The notes beneath the pieces were generated by a model. It saw only the letters and a program-made list of their open reading frames with translations. It made no database searches and had not been told where the DNA came from. DNA of 64,000 nucleotides, taken from positions 2,294,001 to 2,358,000 of the forward strand of contig NZ_CP031704.1 of NCBI RefSeq assembly GCF_003428335.1. The letters are read 5' to 3'. This document shows, piece by piece, positions 1-8,029 of the stretch; the stretch's first letter is position 1; each line of letters starts with the position of its first letter. The position numbers and the translations under genes were made by a program. This stretch comes from Solimonas sp. K1W22B-7. GTDB taxonomy: Bacteria > Pseudomonadota > Gammaproteobacteria > Nevskiales > Nevskiaceae.

Positions 1-1
1 G

Positions 2-85
2 GCGCGCTCGCGCGTGATCACGCAGATTCTCGACGAGCAGGCCACCGGCCTGCTGGCCGAGCGCCTGGAGAAGGCGCGTGCTTGA
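2..85 (+). CDS. 3' end of a TtpC-like MotA/TolQ/ExbB protein (partial)
   Basis: An open frame enters from the left edge and stops with TGA at 83-85, giving 27 C-terminal residues ending LLAERLEKARA. The charged ending with an ILDEQ-type motif resembles the C-terminus of the large MotA/TolQ/ExbB proteins (TtpC) that precede exbB2 in Vibrio-type TonB2 operons. The next gene starts at GTG 78 and overlaps by 8 bp, so the genes are coupled. The identity rests mainly on context: exbB2, exbD2, tonB2 and a TPR gene follow in the usual TtpC operon order. The membrane domain is outside the window. Confidence 0.6.
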   Translation, partial: ARSRVITQILDEQATGLLAERLEKARA

Positions 86-614
86 GCAGTTCTGGTACGG
101 ACTGCTGGCGCCCTTCGAATCGATTGACACGTTCGTCGAGTCAGGCGGTTGGGTCCTCCCCTGGATCTTCATCGCCGGCCTGGTGATGTGGACGCTGATC
201 GTCGAGCGCTGGTGGTACCTGCGCTATGCCTACCGCAAGGAGCGCGAGACACTGACGCAGACCTGGAAGGCGCGCCCGGAGCACAAGTCCTGGCATGCGC
301 GGCAGATCCGCCGGATGATGATCTCGCGCATCAACGTGCGCCTGGTCGGCAGCCTGCCGCTGATTCGCGTGATCGTGCCGCTGGCGCCGCTGCTGGGCCT
401 GCTCGGCACGGTCACCGGCATGCTCGAGGTCTTCGACGGCATGTCGGCGCTGGGCTATGCCGATGCACGCACCATGTCCGACGGCGTCTCCCACGCCATG
501 GTCGCGACGCTGGCCGGCCTGGCCGTGAGCCTGAGCGGCATCTTCTTCGTCGGGCGGTTCCAGACCCTGAGCATGGTCGAAACGGAACTGTTCGCCGACG
601 CCCTGGAGTACTAA
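78..614 (+). CDS. exbB: ExbB2-type proton channel subunit (MotA/TolQ/ExbB family)
   Basis: This 178-aa inner-membrane protein should form, with ExbD, the proton-driven motor that energises TonB. Three membrane spans are visible: about 24-44, 92-114 and 141-159. The second and third carry the family signature (PLAPLLGLLGTVTGM, then a span starting MVATLAGLAV). The short length fits ExbB2 of TonB2 systems rather than the longer E. coli ExbB. The start is GTG at 78, overlapping the upstream gene. Unlike most exbB-exbD pairs, it is separated from exbD by 136 bp holding a long palindrome whose left arm begins inside this gene's TAA stop. Confidence 0.9.
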   Translation: MLEQFWYGLLAPFESIDTFVESGGWVLPWIFIAGLVMWTLIVERWWYLRYAYRKERETLTQTWKARPEHKSWHARQIRRMMISRINVRLVGSLPLIRVIVPLAPLLGLLGTVTGMLEVFDGMSALGYADARTMSDGVSHAMVATLAGLAVSLSGIFFVGRFQTLSMVETELFADALEY

Positions 615-736
615 AGATGCGAATAAACCTAAACGCAGGCTCGGTGTCTTGGCGTCTCCGGTGCTCGCCGTACTTCAGTACGTCTCCGCTCCTTGCCGCA
701 ACCTCGGGCCGCTCGCTACGGTTTCTTCGCATCTTT
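612..736. repeat. Long palindromic element between exbB and exbD
   Basis: Outer arms at 613-629 (AAAGATGCGAATAAACC) and 720-736 pair at 16 of 17 positions. The centre holds a small hairpin, CGTAC-TTCA-GTACG, near 669-682. The left arm starts inside the exbB stop codon. Core words TGCTCGCC (662-669) and CCTTGCC (691-697) recur in the element at 63899-63995. On a transcript it would fold into a 124-nt hairpin between two genes whose products work as a complex, so it may tune the ExbB:ExbD ratio, or be a selfish repeat. Confidence 0.75.
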
Positions 737-750
737 GAAGGGACGCGAGC

Positions 751-1161
751 ATGAGGTTCAGCCGCCATACCCAGCCCGCCGAGGACAGCCATGGCATCGA
801 CCTGGCGCCGATGCTCGACTTCGTCCTGAACCTGTTGATCTTCTTCATCATCACCAACACCTTCGTGACCGAGGCCGGCATCCACATCAACCGGCCGACG
901 GCGCAGACCGCGGTGCGCGAGGAACGCAACAACATCATCGTGGCGATCTCGCCCAAGGGCGAGGTGTGGATCGACAAGCAGCGCGTCGACATCCGCACGC
1001 TGCGCGCCGTGATCGGCCGCATGCGCGCCGCCAACCCGCAGGCCGGCGTCATCATCCAGGCCGACAAGGATGCCCGCGCCGGCCTGATGGTGGAGGCGAT
1101 GGACCAGGCGCGCCTGGCCGGGGTGAAGGACGTTTCCGTCGCGGCGCAGCCGATGCGCTGA
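751..1161 (+). CDS. exbD: ExbD2-type proton channel subunit (ExbD/TolR family)
   Basis: This 136-aa protein has a short cytoplasmic N-terminus, one membrane span at about 22-40 and a periplasmic domain. It is the partner of ExbB in the TonB motor. The membrane-start motif LAPMLDFVLNLLIFF places Asp23 where the essential proton-carrying aspartate of ExbD lies. The periplasmic part has the expected ExbD/TolR pattern (ISPKGEVWIDKQRV, then an IIQADKDA strand). The ATG at 751 follows the palindromic element by 14 bp. tonB follows after 10 bp. Confidence 0.92.
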   Translation: MRFSRHTQPAEDSHGIDLAPMLDFVLNLLIFFIITNTFVTEAGIHINRPTAQTAVREERNNIIVAISPKGEVWIDKQRVDIRTLRAVIGRMRAANPQAGVIIQADKDARAGLMVEAMDQARLAGVKDVSVAAQPMR

Positions 1162-1171
1162 GAACGAACGC

Positions 1172-1885
1172 ATGCGCCTTCCCGCCTCGTTGCTGCTGGG
1201 TCTGCTGATCGTGCTCGGCCTGTTCTGGCTGATGCAGTGGATGATCCAGCCCTCCGATCACGCTCCCGCTCCCTCGCAGGTCATCGAGTCGGTGGAGATG
1301 GTCGAGGTCGTGCCCGATGAAGCTTCGCCGGAGGAGGCCGCTGCGGCCGCTGCCGACGAGCCACCACCGCCGCCCTCGGCCCCGCCTTCGCTGGCGCGGC
1401 CGGACCTGCCGACGATGAGCCTGCCGGCCAGCGCGCCGGTGGATGCGGGGCCGATCAAGATTCCGGCGATCAACACCTCCAGCCTCGGGCTCGGCGGTTC
1501 CAGCCTCAACGGCAGCGGCCTGTTCGGCGGTTTCGCCGGGCGCGGCAGCGGCTCCGGCAATGGCAGCGGCGCCGGCGGCGGTTTCGGCAAGGGCGAGGGC
1601 TTCCAGGGCAAGACGCTGGTCCCGCTGTCCACCGCGCGCCCGCAGATGCCGGAGTGGGCCTGCAAGCAGGGCATCCGCGGCTGGGTCGAGGTGGTGTTCA
1701 CGGTGATGCCCAATGGCCGCACCGCGGATGTGAAGCTGATCGACGCCGATCCTCGCGGGGTGTTCGAGGCCGCCGCGATCGAGAGCGTCGGCAACTGGAT
1801 CTACCAGTCCACGGGCAAGGCACGCATGGTGAAACAGCGCGTGCCGATGGACCCCGAAGACTGCATCTACAACTGGCAGCAATGA
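1172..1885 (+). CDS. tonB: TonB2-like energy transducer
   Basis: This 237-aa protein has an N-terminal anchor (about 4-24), an acidic and Pro-rich stretch (40-75), a Gly/Ser-rich linker (105-145) and a C-terminal TonB domain (about 150-237) containing GWVEVVFTVMPNGR and SVGNWIYQ. TonB links the ExbB-ExbD motor to TonB-dependent outer-membrane receptors. The periplasm-spanning segment is glycine-rich rather than the classical long Pro-Lys repeat, which fits the short TonB2 class. Its TGA overlaps the ATG of the next gene, so the TPR-DUF1329 protein is co-translated with it. Confidence 0.9.
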   Translation: MRLPASLLLGLLIVLGLFWLMQWMIQPSDHAPAPSQVIESVEMVEVVPDEASPEEAAAAAADEPPPPPSAPPSLARPDLPTMSLPASAPVDAGPIKIPAINTSSLGLGGSSLNGSGLFGGFAGRGSGSGNGSGAGGGFGKGEGFQGKTLVPLSTARPQMPEWACKQGIRGWVEVVFTVMPNGRTADVKLIDADPRGVFEAAAIESVGNWIYQSTGKARMVKQRVPMDPEDCIYNWQQ

Positions 1886-4422
1886 TGAGAGTTCGACTTC
1901 TCATCCTCGCGACCCTGCTGATGGTTGGCGCCGCTCGTGCCGACCAGTACCGCAGCGAGGTCAAGGAACTCGACAGCGTGCCGCAGCAGGCGCCGCAGAA
2001 GAGCACGCAGCAGCAGCTGCAGGTCACCACCGATCCCTATGCCAAGGCCTTGCTGCTGCGCGAGCTGGCGGCGCAGGCGGTGGCGAAGAAGGACTACGCG
2101 CAGGCCTCCAGGTACCTGGAGCAGGCACTGGCGCAGAAGTCCATCTCGGGCATCGCTGCCGAACAGATGCGGCGCGACCTGTCGCAGCTGTATCTGGCCG
2201 GCGGCGACTTCAAGCGCGTGCTGCCGCAACTCGAGGCGCAGGTGAAGGCCGGCAATGCCGCGCCCGAGACGCTGGTGGCGCTGGGCGCTGCCTACGCCGA
2301 GCAGAAGCGCTACCGCGAGGCGGTGCCGCTGCTGCAGAAGGGCCTGGCGGGCGTGAAGAATCCCGATCCGAGCTGGCAGCGCGCGCTGGTCGCGGCGCTG
2401 TTCGGGGCAGGGCAGGAGAAGGAGGCATTGCCGTTGCTGGAGGCGCTGCTCAAGCGTGACCCGAGCCAGCGCGAGGACTGGCTGCGGCTGGCGGCACTGA
2501 CGATCAGGCACGGCAGCAAGGAACGCGCGCAGGCGGTGATGGAGATCGCCAACCGCATGGGCTTCCTGGAAAAGGCCGAGGACCGCCTGCGCCTGGTGCA
2601 GCTCACCGCCCAGGTCGGCGCGCCGTTCGAGGCGGGGTCGCTGCTGCAGTCCTGGATGAAGAAGGGCCTGCTCAAGCCCGACGCCGCCAACTGGAAGCTG
2701 CTGGGCGGCCTGTGGATCGCGGCACGCGAGGCGACGCCGGCGATCGCCGCGCTGGAAGAAGCGCTGAAGCAGCAGCCCGATGCGGCGATGTACCGCCAGC
2801 TCGGCCAGCTGCGCCTGGACCGCGAGGAGTACGCCGGGGCGGCGGATGCGCTGTACAAGGCCGTGCAGCGCGGCGGCAAGGACGGCAACACCCTGCTGGC
2901 GCTGGGCATGGCGCGCTACCAGCAGGCCGACGTCGATGGCGCCCTGGTGGCGTTCCGCGATGCGGCACAGTTCGCCGCGGCCAAGAAGCTGGCGGCGGAA
3001 TGGGTGCGCTACCTCGAATCGGGCCAGGCCCGCGAACAGGCCCTGGCCGCGGCGGCGCAGCGGCGCCAGCGCGGCGACGGCGGCTTCCAGCTCAGCGGCC
3101 GCATGAGCGGCGAGGGCTTCAGGCTGTCGGCCGGACAGGAGGCCAGTGTCACGCTGGCCGAGACCGGCGGCGATCCCTACACCCCGATCGGCGCCGACCG
3201 GCCGGGCAGCGGCGACGGTACGATCCCGGCCTGGACCGGCGGCCTGTCGCGCGGCGGTACACCGGGCCAGCGCCTGGCCGATCCCTATGCCGCCGACAAG
3301 CCGCTGTTCACGATCACCGGTGCCAACGTCGCGCAGTACCGCAACCGCCTGACGCCGAGCCACCAGGCCCTGCTGGCGCGCTATTCCACCTACAGGATTC
3401 CGGTGTACCCGACGCGCCGCAGCGTCGCCTACCCGCAGGCGATCTACGACGCCACCAAGGCCAACGTCGGCAAGGCCAAGCTGCTGGGGTCCGATGCGCT
3501 GGAGGGCGCGCGCCTGGGTTTCCCGTTCCCGCGGCCGCAGTCCGGCGTGGAGGTGATGTGGAATCACCGCACGCGCTATCGCAGCGACGCGGTGGACCTG
3601 CAGTCGACCCAGGCGGTGGTGCAGGCCGACGGCAGGATCCAGCAGCCGCTCAAGCAGATGGAGCGCGTGTCGTTCCGCTATGGCAACGTCCGCTCGCCGT
3701 CCGACCTGTCGAAAAGCAACATCCTGCTGTACTACCTCACCTGGTTCGGCCGTTCGCGCAACGACACCGATTTCCTGGTGCTGGTGCACGAGACCGCGAA
3801 TTCCGAGAAGGACTCGCGCGACATCTGGGTGCTGCCGCCGAAGATCAACAAGATGTTCCGCATTCCGCCGGTGGGCTACGACCAGCCGTTCCCGGGTGCC
3901 GACGGCCTGATGTTCGTCGACATGATGGACATGTACAACGGCGCCTTCGACCGCTACGTCTGGAAGCTCACCGGCAAGCGCGAGATCTACGTCCCGTACA
4001 ACGACTACCGCCTGCTCGACGGCCAGACCGCCATGGCCGACCTGCTGCGCCCCGGCCACCCGCGCCAGGACCGCATGCGCTACGAACTGCACCGCGTCTG
4101 GGTGATCGAGGCGGTGGAGCGGCAGGGCAAGCGCCACTCCTTCGGCAAGCGCGTGTTCTACGTCGACGAGGACAGCTGGAACGTGGTGCTGGTGGAGAAC
4201 TACGACCGCGAAGGCAAGCCCTGGCGCTTCCAGGAGGGCCACCTGCTGGCCTTCTACGACGCGCAGTTCGCCAACACTGCCCCGGTGTTCATCTTCGACC
4301 TGAAGGACGGCCGCTACTTCGCCAACCGCCTCAACGACCGCGACCCGGCGCCGCAGTACGGACTGACGATGCGGGACTCGGAGTTCCTGCCGGCCGCGGT
4401 CAAGGCCAAGTACGGTCGCTAG
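1882..4422 (+). CDS. TPR-DUF1329 fusion protein, last gene of the TonB2 operon
   Basis: This 846-aa exported protein has a signal peptide ending near ARA (residues 1-20 or so). Residues 50-400 carry tetratricopeptide-like helices, with repeated patterns such as ALGAAYAEQKRYREAVPLLQ. From about residue 425 to the end lies a complete DUF1329 domain with GDGTIPAWTGG, YELHRVWV, FYVDEDSW and FQEGHLL. In Vibrio-type TonB2 operons this position is held by a TPR protein alone; here it is joined in one frame to DUF1329. The stand-alone paralogue at 6574 shares the same motifs. DUF1329 has been related to the LolA/LolB-like lipoprotein or lipid carrier fold, so a periplasmic or outer-membrane lipid role is plausible. 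The start is ATG 1882 (ATGATG), overlapping tonB. Confidence 0.85.
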   Translation: MMRVRLLILATLLMVGAARADQYRSEVKELDSVPQQAPQKSTQQQLQVTTDPYAKALLLRELAAQAVAKKDYAQASRYLEQALAQKSISGIAAEQMRRDLSQLYLAGGDFKRVLPQLEAQVKAGNAAPETLVALGAAYAEQKRYREAVPLLQKGLAGVKNPDPSWQRALVAALFGAGQEKEALPLLEALLKRDPSQREDWLRLAALTIRHGSKERAQAVMEIANRMGFLEKAEDRLRLVQLTAQVGAPFEAGSLLQSWMKKGLLKPDAANWKLLGGLWIAAREATPAIAALEEALKQQPDAAMYRQLGQLRLDREEYAGAADALYKAVQRGGKDGNTLLALGMARYQQADVDGALVAFRDAAQFAAAKKLAAEWVRYLESGQAREQALAAAAQRRQRGDGGFQLSGRMSGEGFRLSAGQEASVTLAETGGDPYTPIGADRPGSGDGTIPAWTGGLSRGGTPGQRLADPYAADKPLFTITGANVAQYRNRLTPSHQALLARYSTYRIPVYPTRRSVAYPQAIYDATKANVGKAKLLGSDALEGARLGFPFPRPQSGVEVMWNHRTRYRSDAVDLQSTQAVVQADGRIQQPLKQMERVSFRYGNVRSPSDLSKSNILLYYLTWFGRSRNDTDFLVLVHETANSEKDSRDIWVLPPKINKMFRIPPVGYDQPFPGADGLMFVDMMDMYNGAFDRYVWKLTGKREIYVPYNDYRLLDGQTAMADLLRPGHPRQDRMRYELHRVWVIEAVERQGKRHSFGKRVFYVDEDSWNVVLVENYDREGKPWRFQEGHLLAFYDAQFANTAPVFIFDLKDGRYFANRLNDRDPAPQYGLTMRDSEFLPAAVKAKYGR

Positions 4423-4428
4423 CCGGCC

Positions 4429-4872
4429 TCAGGCCAGGTACTTCTGGACCAGCCGGCCGACCTCCGGCACCATCGCGGCGATGTCCTTGTCGGCACCGCC
4501 GCGGAACTTGCCGTAGAGTGACTTGGCGGTGGCGTTCTGGCTGGTGGACATCAGCTGGTCGATGGTGCGGGCCAGCACGGTCGCCGTTTCGCCAGCGTTC
4601 TTCTTCAGGAAAGCGGTGAAGTCGGCGCCGCCGTCCTTCTGGAAACGCTCGAACAGCGGCTGCAACTGGACGGCGAATTCGGGCAACATGCGGGCGGCGC
4701 CGCGCTGCATCACATCGGGCTTGCCCGACTTGAGCATCGCCAGGCCGGTTTTCAGGGCCATGCCGGTGAGGCCGCCGCGGTGGGCGAGGGCGCCTTCCAG
4801 CAGCTTGGCCAGGTCGGCTACCGCCGCGTCTTTCTTCTCGGGCGCCAATAGAATATCGCTCAAGGATTTCAT
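4429..4872 (-). CDS. DUF6918-like small helical protein
   Basis: This 147-aa protein starts MKSLSDILLAPEKKDAAVAD. It is mostly alpha-helical, with LLPEFAVQLQPLF and a C-terminal LVQKYLA, and has no signal peptide or membrane span. The pattern resembles the DUF6918 family, better known from actinobacteria, whose function is unknown. It diverges from the ABC1 kinase gene with only 15 bp between start codons, so the two must share a promoter region. Its 3' end meets the TPR-DUF1329 gene with 6 bp between stops. The same frame stays open far upstream, but that extension runs through the kinase gene and is a shadow. Confidence 0.65.
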   Translation of the reverse strand: MKSLSDILLAPEKKDAAVADLAKLLEGALAHRGGLTGMALKTGLAMLKSGKPDVMQRGAARMLPEFAVQLQPLFERFQKDGGADFTAFLKKNAGETATVLARTIDQLMSTSQNATAKSLYGKFRGGADKDIAAMVPEVGRLVQKYLA

Positions 4873-4887
4873 CAGTGTGGACTCTCG

Positions 4888-6273
4888 ATGGCTGAAGACA
4901 GGAAAGGCGGAAAGGGTAGCATTTCTTCCCTGAAAACCCGCCCGCTGGAACGCAACTTTGCGCTGACCATGCTGGGTCTGGGCGCCGGCAGCAAGATCGT
5001 GGCCCATTCGGTCGCCAACATGTTCCGCGACGAGGCCGCGCGCGACTCTGCCGATCGCGCTTTCTACAAGCGCCAGGCGCAGGTGCTGGCCGACGAGCTG
5101 GGCAATCTCAAGGGCTCGGTGATGAAGGCCGGGCAGATGCTGTCGCTCTACGGCCAGTACTTCCTGCCGGAAGAGGCGGTGACGGTGCTGTCCAGCCTGC
5201 AGGACGACACCGCGCCGGTGGACTGGGAGCTGGTGCTGCCGGTGCTGGAGCGCGGCATCGGCCGCGAGCGCCTGCGCGAGCTGGAGGTGGACCACCGCCC
5301 GCTGGCGGCGGCCTCGCTGGGCCAGGCGCACCGGGCGCGGCGCAAGCGCGACGGCCAGGAGCTGGTGATCAAGATCCAGTACCCGGGCGTGGCCGACGCC
5401 ATCGAAAGTGACATCCGTACCCTGTCGCGGCTGCTGATGATGACGCGGCTGGCGCCCAAGGGACTGGACCTGGAGCCGGTGTTCAACGAGGTGCGCGAAA
5501 TGCTGCACCGCGAGGTGGATTACGAAACCGAGCGCCATTTCACCCAGACCTTCGCCGAAAAACTCGCAGACGACCCGCGCTTCGTGGTGCCGCGCGTCTT
5601 CGGCGAGTACAGCAGCGACCGTGTGCTGACCACCAGCTTCGAGCATGGACACCATGTCCGCGACGCCGCGGTGCAGGAGCTGTCGCAGGAGCGTCGCAAT
5701 GGCCTGTCGCGGGCCTTCCTGGAGCTGTTCCTGAAGGAGTTCTTCCGCTGGCACATGGTGCAGTCCGACCCGCATTTCGGGAACTACCGCATCCGCCCGG
5801 GCGCGGACGGCCAGGACCGCATCGTGCTGATCGACTTCGGCGCCACCCGCGTGTTCGGGCGCGGCTTCGTCGAGAGCTATGCCGACATCGTGCGCGGCGG
5901 CATCGAGCGCGACAGCGCCACGGTGCTGCGCGGCGGCATCGACATCGGCCTGATGAAGCCGGGGTTCCCCAAGTCGGTGCTGGAGACCTTCGTCAAGCTC
6001 TGCGAGACCATCGTCGAACCCTTCGGCGACGCCGACCGCATGCCCGCGCATCTGCGCAACGAGCGCGGCGAGTACCTCTGGGGCAAGAGCGACCTGCTGC
6101 TGCGTGCCGGGCGCATGGCGGCTTCCAACGCCCTGTCGGTGCATTTCAAGGTGCCGCCTCGGGAGATCGTGTTCCTGCACCGCCGCCTGGCCGGTGTCTT
6201 CATCATGCTGGCGACCCTGCACGGCGAACTCAACGCCCGCGACATGCTGCTGGAGTACATCAGGGAGGGCTGA
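4888..6273 (+). CDS. ABC1/AarF/UbiB-family atypical kinase
   Basis: This 461-aa soluble protein is of the protein-kinase-like ABC1 family (UbiB/COQ8 relatives). Visible motifs are the KxGQ motif MKAGQ (80-83), the Ala-rich loop AAASLGQAH (near 140-150), the strand VIKIQYPG, QSDPHFGN (292-299; catalytic-loop equivalent) and LIDFG (314-318; metal-binding aspartate D316). UbiB proper ends in two membrane spans, which this protein lacks, so it is a soluble ABC1 member and not obviously the ubiquinone UbiB. Members bind ATP and act in isoprenoid or lipid metabolism; the substrate here is unknown. Divergent from DUF6918. Confidence 0.85.
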   Translation: MAEDRKGGKGSISSLKTRPLERNFALTMLGLGAGSKIVAHSVANMFRDEAARDSADRAFYKRQAQVLADELGNLKGSVMKAGQMLSLYGQYFLPEEAVTVLSSLQDDTAPVDWELVLPVLERGIGRERLRELEVDHRPLAAASLGQAHRARRKRDGQELVIKIQYPGVADAIESDIRTLSRLLMMTRLAPKGLDLEPVFNEVREMLHREVDYETERHFTQTFAEKLADDPRFVVPRVFGEYSSDRVLTTSFEHGHHVRDAAVQELSQERRNGLSRAFLELFLKEFFRWHMVQSDPHFGNYRIRPGADGQDRIVLIDFGATRVFGRGFVESYADIVRGGIERDSATVLRGGIDIGLMKPGFPKSVLETFVKLCETIVEPFGDADRMPAHLRNERGEYLWGKSDLLLRAGRMAASNALSVHFKVPPREIVFLHRRLAGVFIMLATLHGELNARDMLLEYIREG

Positions 6274-6573
6274 GGCCGGCGGGCGGGCTGGCCAGGGCAT
6301 GGGCTGCGGGGCAGGGGCCTTGCGGTTCGCCTGGCGCCGCCATCCGAGCCATTTCGTGCCGTCCGGCTGCCCGGCAGGAGCCGGCGCCGCCCCTTGTTCA
6401 GGCCGCATTCAGTCCCCTGTTGCAGTGCGATGAAATCCCTGGTGGTTTCGCCGGAAACTTGTTGGCGCCTATGGGGATTTGCGCTAGCATCCTTTGCGCT
6501 CGGTGCCCCTGGGCCGAAGTTCTCCGACAGGTGGGCAACCATCCGAATAACCAAAGACGAGGAGATGTTCCCG
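6274..6573. other. 300-bp non-coding interval before the DUF1329 gene
   Basis: No convincing gene is seen. The last 100 bp has lower GC than its surroundings and should hold the promoter of the DUF1329 gene. A TTGTTG hexamer near 6459 and a TAGCAT near 6484 are too far apart for a standard promoter. A GAGGAG ribosome-binding sequence lies at 6559-6564, about 9 nt before ATG 6574. Confidence 0.5.
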
Positions 6574-7926
6574 ATGAAAAAAGTCTTAGTAACAATCCTT
6601 GGCGCCGCAGCGCTGTGCCTTACGGCACAGGCCGGAGCCAAGGTCCCCGCAGCGGAGGCGGCCAAGCTCGGCGCCGAACTGACGCCGGTGGGCGCCGAAA
6701 AGGCCGGCAACGCCGACAAGTCGATCGGTGCCTGGGAGCCCCGCGCTCGCGAGGGCGCGCTGAAGGGCGACTGGCCGCATGACGACAAGATCGATGGCGA
6801 AAAGCCGATCTACACGATCACCAAGGCCAACATGGCGCAGTACGCCGCCAAGCTGTCCGAGGGCCACAAGAAGCTGCTGTCGAGCTACGACAGCTACAAG
6901 ATGAACGTGTACCCGTCGCACCGCACTGTTGGCTGGCCGGACGAGATCTACGCCGCCACCAAGGCCAATGCCGCCAGCTGCGAACTGGTCAACACCGAAA
7001 TCCTCAACGGCTGCAAGCTCGGCTTCCCCTTCCCGATTCCGAAGTCCGGCGCCGAGCCGATCTGGAACCACAAGCTGAAGTGGCGCGGTGAGTCGGTCAC
7101 CCGCTACAACAACCAGATGATCGTGCAGCCCAATGGCCAGTTCCAGCTGACCAAGATCATCGAGGACGTCACCTTCGGCTACGCCTCCATGAAGAACCCG
7201 ACCGAGCTCAAGCCGGGCCAGGGCGAGTTCCTCAAGTACCTGTCGAAGACCGTCGCTCCGCCGCGCCTGGCCGGCACCTTCATTCTCGTGCACGAGAAGA
7301 TGGGTACCGGTGCCGAAGGCCGCGCCGCCTGGCTCTACTCGCCGGGCCTCAAGCGTATCCGCCGCGCCCCGACGGTCTGCTGCGACAACCCGTACGAAGG
7401 CACCGACGGTCACCAGTTCTACGACCAGGTCGACATGTTCAACGGCGCCCTGGAGCGCTACAACTGGAAGCTGGTGGGCAAGAAGGAGATGTACATCGCG
7501 TACAACTCCAACAAGATCGCCGGCAACAAGGTCAAGTACAAGGACCTGGCCAAGCCCAAGCACCTGAACCAGGATCTGCCGCGCTACGAGCTGCACCGCG
7601 TCTGGGTGGTCGAGGCCGACATCAAGCCGGGCACCAGCCACACCTTCAAGAAGCGTCGCTTCTATCTCGACGAGGATGGCTGGACCGTCGGCATGGTTGA
7701 CGACTACGACAACCGCGACCAGCTGTACCAGTTCCAGGAAGGCCACATCATCAGTGCGCCGAACATCATGGCCGCGACGACCGTGCCGGAAGTGATTTAT
7801 CACTTCACCTCGGGCCGTTACTTCATCACCGCGGCCTGGAACGAAGACAAGCCGATCGACGCCACGGCCAGCTTCAACGCCGACTACTTCAGCGCGGCCT
7901 CCGTGCAGAAGATGACGACGAAGTAA
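6574..7926 (+). CDS. DUF1329 family exported protein
   Basis: This 450-aa protein has a clear signal peptide (MKKVLVTILGAAALCLTAQA). The DUF1329 domain covers the rest: LTPVGAEKAGN near the mature start, then YELHRVWVVEAD, RRFYLDEDGWTVG and FQEGHII. It is a paralogue of the C-terminal half of the TPR-DUF1329 fusion 2 kb upstream. DUF1329 proteins are common in gammaproteobacteria, often beside DUF1302 and RND-type genes, and are linked by fold to outer-membrane lipoprotein or lipid trafficking. ATG 6574 is preferred over ATG 6565 because GAGGAG is correctly spaced for the former. A strong terminator follows at once. Confidence 0.88.
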   Translation: MKKVLVTILGAAALCLTAQAGAKVPAAEAAKLGAELTPVGAEKAGNADKSIGAWEPRAREGALKGDWPHDDKIDGEKPIYTITKANMAQYAAKLSEGHKKLLSSYDSYKMNVYPSHRTVGWPDEIYAATKANAASCELVNTEILNGCKLGFPFPIPKSGAEPIWNHKLKWRGESVTRYNNQMIVQPNGQFQLTKIIEDVTFGYASMKNPTELKPGQGEFLKYLSKTVAPPRLAGTFILVHEKMGTGAEGRAAWLYSPGLKRIRRAPTVCCDNPYEGTDGHQFYDQVDMFNGALERYNWKLVGKKEMYIAYNSNKIAGNKVKYKDLAKPKHLNQDLPRYELHRVWVVEADIKPGTSHTFKKRRFYLDEDGWTVGMVDDYDNRDQLYQFQEGHIISAPNIMAATTVPEVIYHFTSGRYFITAAWNEDKPIDATASFNADYFSAASVQKMTTK

Positions 7927-7954
7927 GCCGTCAGCAGTACCAGAGGCAAGGGAA

Positions 7955-7983
7955 GGCCGCCGGGGTATGCCCCGGCGGCCTTT
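7955..7983 (+). terminator. Rho-independent terminator after DUF1329
   Basis: A perfect 11-bp stem (GGCCGCCGGGG, 7955-7965, with its complement at 7970-7980) has a TATG loop and is followed by TTT. It separates the DUF1329 gene from the DUF2505 gene. Confidence 0.85.
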
Positions 7984-8029
7984 CTCGATAATGAGGGGAC
8001 GGCCCAAGGCCGCAGGGGATGGAAACCAG

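Noticed and set aside
4408-4443. AAGTAC/GTACTT pairing across the DUF1329-DUF6918 junction
   Set aside because: The 6-bp arms both encode similar C-terminal residues (KYG and KYL) and are too short and far apart to be more than coincidence.
4873-6408. Upstream extension of the DUF6918 frame to about 659 codons
   Set aside because: The extension runs antisense through the ABC1 kinase and has no family-like sequence; only the last 147 residues look real.
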